DNA from: JAAYED01 sp040772225
Lineage (GTDB): Bacteria > Chloroflexota > Anaerolineae > UBA1429
Assembly: GCA_040772225.1 (NCBI GenBank)
Contig: JAXGYO010000002.1
Location: 1,860,001 to 1,924,000, forward strand
Reading direction: 5' to 3'
Length of the DNA: 64,000 nt
The position numbers and the translations under genes were made by a program. Position 1 is the stretch's first letter; the number at the start of each line of letters is the position of its first letter. Below, in pieces: positions 58,980 through 64,000 of this stretch. Below the pieces are notes generated by a model. The model worked only from the letters and a program-made list of their open reading frames with translations. It was not told the origin of the DNA and did not search any database.

Positions 58980-60473
58980 ATGGCAGAGTCTGGACACTAT
59001 CTGGCTTTTGATCTGGGCGCAGAGAGCGGCCGGGCGGTCGTGGGCCAGCTTCAGGAGGACAGGCTCTCCCTAACGCCCATCCACCGGTTCACCAACGGCC
59101 CGGTGCGGGTCTTTGATGGGCTGTTTTGGGACGTCCTGCGGCTGTGGAGCGAGGTTCAGGCGGGTCTGCACGCCTACCGGCAGGCCTATGATGCGCCGCT
59201 GGAGGGCATCGGTCTCGATACCTGGGGCGTGGACTGTGGCCTGCTGGGGCCCTCTGGCGAATTGCTGGCCAATCCCCGCCACTACCGCGACCCGCGCAAC
59301 GAGGCCATGCTCGCTCTGGCGCTGGAGCGGGTGCCCCGCGAAGAGATCTTTCAGCAGACCGGCATCCAGTTCATGCAACTGAATTCCCTCTACCAGTTGC
59401 TGGCCATGCGCGAGCATGGCGATGTCGCCCTGGAGCAGGCCCGTACGCTGCTGATGATGCCCGATCTGTTCAACTACTGGCTGACGGGCATTGCGGTCAG
59501 CGAGTTTACCGTGGCCACTACGACGCAGTTTTATGACCCGCGCGCCCGCGACTGGGCGTGTGACCTTTTACGCCGGCTCGATCTGCCCACAGACATCCTG
59601 CCTCCCGTGATGCCGCCAGGGACGGTCCTGGGCCCGCTGGAGGAGCATCTGGCCTCTGAGACGGGCCTGGCAGGAACTCCGGTCATTCTGCCGGCCACCC
59701 ACGATACTGGCTCTGCGGTGGCGGCGGTGCCTGCCCGCGGCAGTGACTTTATCTATCTCAGCTCCGGTACCTGGTCGCTGATCGGGATTGAAGTGCCCGC
59801 GCCGGTGATCACGCCAGAGGCGCTCGCGTTCAACTTTACCAATGAAGGGGGCGTTGGCGGAACTTTTCGCGTGCTCAAGAACATCATGGGGCTGTGGCTG
59901 GTGCAAGAGTGCCGCCGCACGTGGGCTCTGGAGGGGGACACCTTCTCTTACGATGAGATCACGGCCATGGCGCAGGAGGCGCGCGCCTTTGGTCCCCTCG
60001 TGGAGCCCGACGCTGTCGAGTTCATCGCGCCGGGGGGTATGCCGGCACGCATCCAGGCCTTTTGCGCCCGAACCGGCCAGCGCGTCCCCGAGACACGGGG
60101 CGAGATCGTCCGCTGCGCGCTGGAGAGCCTGGCGCTCAAATACCGCTGGGCGGTGGAGAAACTGGAGCGCATGGCCGGGCGGCGCCTGGGCGTGATCCAC
60201 ATCGTCGGAGGAGGCTCTCAGAACACCTTGCTGTGCCAGTTCGCGGCCGATGCGACGCAGCGCACAGTGGTGGCCGGTCCCGTGGAAGCGACCGCAATCG
60301 GCAATGTGATGATGCAGGCGGTGGCGCGCGGGCACATCGCCAGCGTGCAGGAGGGGCGGCGTATCGTGGAGCGCTCCTTTGAGACCACGACCTATACACC
60401 TGGGGACCCCGCTGGCTGGGAAGCCGCTTATGGGCGTTTTCTCGCGATCCATGAGACCACCACGGCGCTCTAG
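58980..60473 (+). CDS. rhaB: Rhamnulokinase
   Basis: This FGGY kinase of 497 residues phosphorylates L-rhamnulose at position 1. The start is ATG 58980 after GGGAGG; upstream in-frame ATGs lack a site. The phosphate loop reads YLAFDLGAESGRAVVG, followed by GLDTWGVDCGLLG, THDTGSAVAAVPARGSDFIY and HIVGGGSQNTLLCQFAADAT, as in RhaB. The rest of the rhamnose pathway (isomerase, aldolase) is not here. It is followed after 15 bases by nagA. Confidence 0.93.
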   Translation: MAESGHYLAFDLGAESGRAVVGQLQEDRLSLTPIHRFTNGPVRVFDGLFWDVLRLWSEVQAGLHAYRQAYDAPLEGIGLDTWGVDCGLLGPSGELLANPRHYRDPRNEAMLALALERVPREEIFQQTGIQFMQLNSLYQLLAMREHGDVALEQARTLLMMPDLFNYWLTGIAVSEFTVATTTQFYDPRARDWACDLLRRLDLPTDILPPVMPPGTVLGPLEEHLASETGLAGTPVILPATHDTGSAVAAVPARGSDFIYLSSGTWSLIGIEVPAPVITPEALAFNFTNEGGVGGTFRVLKNIMGLWLVQECRRTWALEGDTFSYDEITAMAQEARAFGPLVEPDAVEFIAPGGMPARIQAFCARTGQRVPETRGEIVRCALESLALKYRWAVEKLERMAGRRLGVIHIVGGGSQNTLLCQFAADATQRTVVAGPVEATAIGNVMMQAVARGHIASVQEGRRIVERSFETTTYTPGDPAGWEAAYGRFLAIHETTTAL

Positions 60474-60488
60474 GAACGGAGGCAACAC

Positions 60489-61646
60489 GTGAGCGGCTCC
60501 ATCCTGTTCCGTCAGGGAGGCATATGTACGCCTGAGGGACTTGTGCCTGAGGGCTGGCTGCTGGTGCGTGACGGAAGCATCGCGCGCCTGGGCACGGGCG
60601 AGGCACCACCGGACGCGACCGCGGGCGCACAGGTCATCGATCTCGATGGTCGCATCCTTGCCCCTGGCCTGATCGACGTGCACACCCATGGCGCCCTGGG
60701 GTGTGACACGATGGATGCCGACCCTGCCTCGCTGCGCACGATGGCTGCCTTTTACGCGCGCCACGGCGTGACTGGCTTTCTCGCCACGACGATGACCGCC
60801 AGCCTGCAGGAGATCAAGGCCGCGCTGGATAACGTTGCGGCAGTGATGACTGAAGGCACCGGCGGCGCCGCGCTGCTGGGCGCCCATCTCGAGGGCCCCT
60901 ACCTGAACCCCGCGTATGCTGGCGCGCAGTCACCAGAGTTTGTGGTTCGCGCTGACCTCTCTGGCTATGCACCGCTGTTTGCTTCGGGCGTAGTGCGTCT
61001 CGTCACTCTGGCGCCCGAGTTTCCCGAGAACCATGCGTTGATCGCCTTCGCTCGCGCGCGGGGCACGGTTGTCTCGATCGGGCATAGCGGCGCCGACTAT
61101 GCCGCGGCACTGGAGGCGGTGTCTCTGGGGGTATCGCATGTCACCCACCTGTACAACGCGATGTCCCCGTTGAACCATCGTCAGCCGGGCATGGTGGGCG
61201 CGGCGCTGGCGAGCGATGCGCTGACTTGTGAGCTCATCGCGGATCTGGTACACGTGCATCCTGCCGTTTTGGCGCTGACGCTGCGTCTCAAGGACGCAGA
61301 GCGGATCGCGCTCGTCACCGACGCCATGTCCGGCACCGGGATGCCCGATGGCGACTATACCCTGGGCGGCCTGCCGGTGACTGTGACGGACGGCGTCGCG
61401 CGCGGCGCAAACGGGGCGCTGGCGGGCAGCACGCTCACTCTGGAGCGCGCTGTGGCCAACATGATGCAGGCCACGGGCCAGCCGCTGGAGACTATCCTGC
61501 CCATGGCATCGCGGGTGCCGGCCAGGGTGCTCGGCCTGCCCAAGGGCGATATCGCTGCAGGGCTGGATGCGGATCTCATCGTTCTTGGCAGCGAGGGGCA
61601 GGAGGACCTAACCATGGTCGGTGGCCAGGTGGTCTGGCAGCGCTGA
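60489..61646 (+). CDS. nagA: N-acetylglucosamine-6-phosphate deacetylase
   Basis: This amidohydrolase of 385 residues deacetylates GlcNAc-6-phosphate. The start is GTG 60489 after GGAGG. Metal ligands are seen in DVHTHG, in HLEGPYLNP (Glu), in SIGHSGADY and in VTHLYNAMSP; the catalytic aspartate is in LVTDAMSGTG. Coupling to rhaB suggests breakdown of glycans that contain both rhamnose and N-acetylglucosamine. Confidence 0.94.
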   Translation: MSGSILFRQGGICTPEGLVPEGWLLVRDGSIARLGTGEAPPDATAGAQVIDLDGRILAPGLIDVHTHGALGCDTMDADPASLRTMAAFYARHGVTGFLATTMTASLQEIKAALDNVAAVMTEGTGGAALLGAHLEGPYLNPAYAGAQSPEFVVRADLSGYAPLFASGVVRLVTLAPEFPENHALIAFARARGTVVSIGHSGADYAAALEAVSLGVSHVTHLYNAMSPLNHRQPGMVGAALASDALTCELIADLVHVHPAVLALTLRLKDAERIALVTDAMSGTGMPDGDYTLGGLPVTVTDGVARGANGALAGSTLTLERAVANMMQATGQPLETILPMASRVPARVLGLPKGDIAAGLDADLIVLGSEGQEDLTMVGGQVVWQR

Positions 61647-61656
61647 GAGGCAGAAA

Positions 61657-61684
61657 ACAGCCCGCGGCACAAGTCGCGGGCTGT
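61657..61684. terminator. Terminator between convergent nagA and lgt
   Basis: ACAGCCCGCG and CGCGGGCTGT form a perfect 10-bp stem with an 8-base loop. On the minus strand a TTTT run follows, so it is mainly the lgt terminator; on the plus strand the tail is TCTCATT. Confidence 0.65.
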
Positions 61685-61704
61685 CTCATTGATGCAGGAC
61701 GTGT

Positions 61705-62568
61705 TCAGTCGTCTATGGAGGATACGTCGTCTGCGTCGGCGGGCGCCGCAACAGGCGGCACCCAGGGCGTGCCCTCCTGATAGATCATGGACGGGCGGGC
61801 CATGCGGTGCCGCAGATACATCAGCGCCCCGAAAAAGACGAACAACACCACTGAGACGATCTGAGCTGTGGGAATGCCGCCGATCTTCCAGGCGTCGGGC
61901 CGGAAATAGCCCTCGATGAAAAAGCGGATCACAGCATAGATCATGCCATACAGGAAAAAGAGGTCACCATACAGCCGTCCTGACTTCCAGCGCCTGGCCA
62001 GGTGGAGCAGAAAGAGCCCACCGATCAGATTGAGGATCGATTCGTATAGAAAAGTCGGGTGAAAGGTCTGAAAGGCCTCATAGCCCGGGAGCCGGTGGGC
62101 CGGGTCGATGGTGATCGCCCAGGGCACGTCGGTGGGCGGGCCGTACAACTCCTGGTTGAAAAAGTTGCCCCAGCGCCCGATCGCCTGAGCGATCAACAGG
62201 CCCGGCGCAACATAGTCCATCCATTCGAGAAAGCGCAGGCGTTTGACCCGGGTAAAGATATAGATCCCCAGCGCGCCCCCTGCGACGGCGCCAAAGATGC
62301 CAAAGCCAGACATCTGCAGGCCGAACATCTCGCCGGGATGTGCCGAGTAGTACTCCCAGCTGGAGATGATATGGTAGATACGAGCGCCAATGATCCCGGA
62401 AAAGAGCGCCACGATCAGGATATTCCAGGCGATCTCGGGGTCATGGCCGTTGCGCGAGGATAGCTTGCTGACGAAATAGGCCGCAAGCATGGCGCCCCCT
62501 ACGATCAGTACGCCGTACCAGTAAATGGTGATCGGGCCGAGGCGAAGGAATACGGGGTCAGGCTGCAT
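61705..62568 (-). CDS. lgt: Prolipoprotein diacylglyceryl transferase
   Basis: Lgt (287 residues) transfers diacylglycerol to the lipobox cysteine. About seven helices are predicted. The signature GRWGNFFNQELYG is intact, with YWYGVLIVGG, GARIYHII and HPTFLYES. GGGAGGT precedes ATG 62568. It would process the lipoproteins encoded at 19628 and 57556. The C-terminus carries a short proline/alanine/aspartate tail. Confidence 0.96.
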   Translation of the reverse strand: MQPDPVFLRLGPITIYWYGVLIVGGAMLAAYFVSKLSSRNGHDPEIAWNILIVALFSGIIGARIYHIISSWEYYSAHPGEMFGLQMSGFGIFGAVAGGALGIYIFTRVKRLRFLEWMDYVAPGLLIAQAIGRWGNFFNQELYGPPTDVPWAITIDPAHRLPGYEAFQTFHPTFLYESILNLIGGLFLLHLARRWKSGRLYGDLFFLYGMIYAVIRFFIEGYFRPDAWKIGGIPTAQIVSVVLFVFFGALMYLRHRMARPSMIYQEGTPWVPPVAAPADADDVSSIDD

Positions 62569-62603
62569 GCTTACCTCCCGCGTTGATGTGATTTTGCCTG
62601 ATC

Positions 62604-62631
62604 ATTATAGTGCATTGCCCCAGGACTCCAA
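62604..62631 (-). promoter_or_regulatory. Promoter for lgt
   Basis: On the minus strand TATAAT (62604-62609) lies 16 bases after TTGGAG (62626-62631), inside the gap between the DUF692 gene and lgt and reaching close to its stop. Confidence 0.4.
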
Positions 62632-62643
62632 GGCTGCGCGACC

Positions 62644-63594
62644 TCAGCGTGCCTGCGTTTCGTCAGTTGGGGGCAGCGGAGCCGGCGGCCGTCCCACATC
62701 CTGGATAATCTCCCGTAACCGGAGCAACTGCTCACGCAGACAGGCTGCGTCACGATAGTACTCGAGCGAGACGGCCAGGGGCCGGCAACGGGCCAGTGTC
62801 CACTCCAGCAGACCGTAGTCATCTTCCGTCATTGTGTCGTGCACATCCACGAGCCAGCCGTCGTCAAACACGAGCTCTGCAGCAACAGTGCGAGCATTGT
62901 CCCTCAATAGCTTCTGCCGTGCGGGGGGCAGCGTGCGGACCGCCCGGGGGCCACTGAGATGGATCTCCCGCACGCGCTCCAGAGGCAGTGCCTCCAGGTA
63001 AGCTTCCGGCGTCATGCCGAGGAGGCTGGCTGTCACACGGGCGTGGGCCAGGTCGAGCAACAAGTCACACCCGGCAAGTTCCAGCACCTGGCAGATGAAC
63101 GCGGGTCGGGTGATATGCCTATGGACGACGTTGGGGTACAGCGGCACATTCTCGAGCAAGAGCGATACAGTGAGTGCGGCCCGAAGGCTGTGCGCATTAC
63201 GAACGATGTTGCTCATCGCCACCTCACGACTCAGCCCCAGAGAGGCGGGCTGCACCTGCAGCGACTGGTCCAGCGTGATCTCTGCAACACCAAAGCCCAG
63301 GTGCTCGGAGGTCCAGGGTGTGCCGGTGAGGCGCACCATCCCCCGCAGCCGTGCCACCTGATCCTCGGGGAGAGGTGCATGCCCGCTCAGGGTGTCGTCC
63401 AGGTGCAGCATGAGGGGATAGGTATGCGATAGGGCTTGCATCGCCTCGATGCCCATGAAGGGTCCGACTTTCATATAGTCCACCGGGGCCTTTTCCCCGG
63501 CAGCCAGGAGCGCCGTCATTGCTTCGGTGCCGTTGGCGCCCAACAGCGGTCGGGCAAGCGTGGCCAGGTCGGGCCAAGGGGTGGGCTCGTACAT
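62644..63594 (-). CDS. DUF692-family protein (multinuclear non-heme iron enzyme superfamily)
   Basis: The 316-residue TIM-barrel protein starts at ATG 63594, with AGGAG 9 bases upstream. The family pattern is present in order: LMLHLDD, TSEHLGFG, LLENVPLY, LLLDLAHARV, REIHLSG, VDVHDTM and SLEYYRD, which supply the histidine, glutamate and aspartate ligands. Relatives such as MbnB and TglH oxidise cysteine residues of small peptides with two or three irons. No precursor peptide or partner (MbnC/TglI) is seen, so the substrate is unknown. Lgt follows. Confidence 0.75.
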   Translation of the reverse strand: MYEPTPWPDLATLARPLLGANGTEAMTALLAAGEKAPVDYMKVGPFMGIEAMQALSHTYPLMLHLDDTLSGHAPLPEDQVARLRGMVRLTGTPWTSEHLGFGVAEITLDQSLQVQPASLGLSREVAMSNIVRNAHSLRAALTVSLLLENVPLYPNVVHRHITRPAFICQVLELAGCDLLLDLAHARVTASLLGMTPEAYLEALPLERVREIHLSGPRAVRTLPPARQKLLRDNARTVAAELVFDDGWLVDVHDTMTEDDYGLLEWTLARCRPLAVSLEYYRDAACLREQLLRLREIIQDVGRPPAPLPPTDETQAR

Positions 63595-63680
63595 TGCATC
63601 GTTCTCCTGCGTTTTCGTTGTACGAGTGTAGGCCCCGGCCATTGGGGCGTCAATGCGTCGGCCCGGGCCGGCAACAGAAA

Positions 63681-63702
63681 GGCCGGATCGCAAGACCCGG
63701 CC
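63681..63702 (-). terminator. Hairpin after the fabG-like gene
   Basis: GGCCGGATC pairs with GACCCGGCC, with one imperfect pair and a 4-base loop. On the minus strand it is followed by CTTTCTG. It lies between the fabG-like stop and the DUF692 start. Confidence 0.5.
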
Positions 63703-63727
63703 CAACAGTCGAGAGGTATGCGTTCGC

Positions 63728-64000
63728 CTACATGCCCAGCCCGCCGTCCACACCCAGCACCTGCCCTGTAATGTAGCCGGCTTCCGGAGAGGCGAGAAAG
63801 GCCACGGCAGCGGCGATATCTTCAGGGCTGCCCAAACGGCCCAGCGGGATCTGCTCCGTCGCCTGTTGAATAAGCTCAGGCGACAGGACGCGGGTCATCT
63901 CTGTGTCCACAAAGCCAGGGGCGACGGCGTTCACCGTGATGTTGCGCGAGGCGAGTTCGCGGGCCACGGCCTTGGTCAGGCCGATGAGTCCCGCCTTGGC
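63728..64000 (-). CDS. fabG: 3-oxoacyl-ACP reductase-like SDR, C-terminal part (5' truncated by window edge)
   Basis: The open frame continues to the window end and ends with the FabG C-terminus. It shows AKAGLIGLTKAVARELA just after the catalytic YxxxK region, the ITVNAVAPGFVDTEM motif, LGRLGSPEDIAAAVAFLAS and ITGQVLGVDGGLGM. FabG reduces 3-oxoacyl-ACP with NADPH in fatty-acid synthesis; other SDR alcohol dehydrogenases share these motifs. The N-terminal NADP site is outside the window. Confidence 0.88.
   Translation of the reverse strand, partial: AKAGLIGLTKAVARELASRNITVNAVAPGFVDTEMTRVLSPELIQQATEQIPLGRLGSPEDIAAAVAFLASPEAGYITGQVLGVDGGLGM

Overview
The window is a 64 kb piece of a GC-rich bacterial chromosome made mostly of housekeeping and metabolic genes. 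Several features fit a Chloroflexota (Anaerolineae-like) bacterium: a PilT-type/R3H ATPase, a Helicase_C_3-type protein, a c-di-AMP receptor gene next to tmk, a type I-beta DAHP synthase, PA14/golvesin-like exported proteins and multi-TM zinc-ribbon proteins. This assignment is inference; there is no rRNA here. Promoters of the TTGACA/TATAAT type and strong AGGAGG ribosome binding sites can be read directly in many places.

Layout. 1-4.5 kb: the 3' end of mnmE, a GT4 glycosyltransferase, an exported PA14 protein and a URO-D-family protein. 4.6-12.5 kb: topA (+) converges on a translation/transcription operon (-) ordered tRNA-Thr, tRNA-Tyr, tRNA-Thr, tuf, rpmG, tRNA-Trp, secE, nusG, rplK, rplA, rplJ, rplL, with a probable attenuator in the rplJ leader. 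12.5-16.3 kb: gltX-cysS-rlmB (-). 16.5-23.5 kb: an MBL hydrolase, DAHP synthase, an SDR epimerase, a beta-propeller lipoprotein, a zinc-ribbon protein and a helicase-associated protein. 23.6-32.4 kb: a long (+) run of GNAT, R3H ATPase, tmk, c-di-AMP receptor, gmk, rhomboid, Memo-like and priA. 32.4-39.7 kb (-): ribulokinase, an MrfA-like helicase, an epimerase and an ABC1/UbiB kinase. 39.66-41.10 kb: an IS110-family insertion sequence. 41.3-46.9 kb (+): a two-gene [NiFe] hydrogenase, a universal-stress fusion protein and a degenerate LytM protein. 46.9-57.6 kb (-): an amino-acid transport operon. 57.9-64 kb: an EamA transporter, rhaB, nagA, lgt, a DUF692 enzyme and the end of a fabG-like gene.

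Two regions stand out. First, the amino-acid operon begins with what was built as one lipoprotein gene (54522-57556): a polar-amino-acid binding domain followed by two nearly identical LivK-type domains, encoded by a 1.1 kb tandem repeat. It precedes both a complete Liv (branched-chain) transporter and a polar amino-acid permease/ATPase pair. The reading frame is broken at three places, two of them at shortened C-runs; restoring 1+2+1 bases gives an exact 1012-residue ORF. Second, the IS110 element shows in its left end two large stem-loops that look like a bridge RNA. Its ends can be predicted from the sequence (CT core at 39662 and 41097), the predicted circular junction would create a 17-bp-spaced promoter, and the insertion lies 11 bp upstream of aarF, cutting it off from its probable promoter.

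The [NiFe] hydrogenase large subunit is also unusual: it stops exactly at the last histidine of the DPCxxCxxH motif, so it has no maturation peptide. No CRISPR array, prophage or known defence system was seen.
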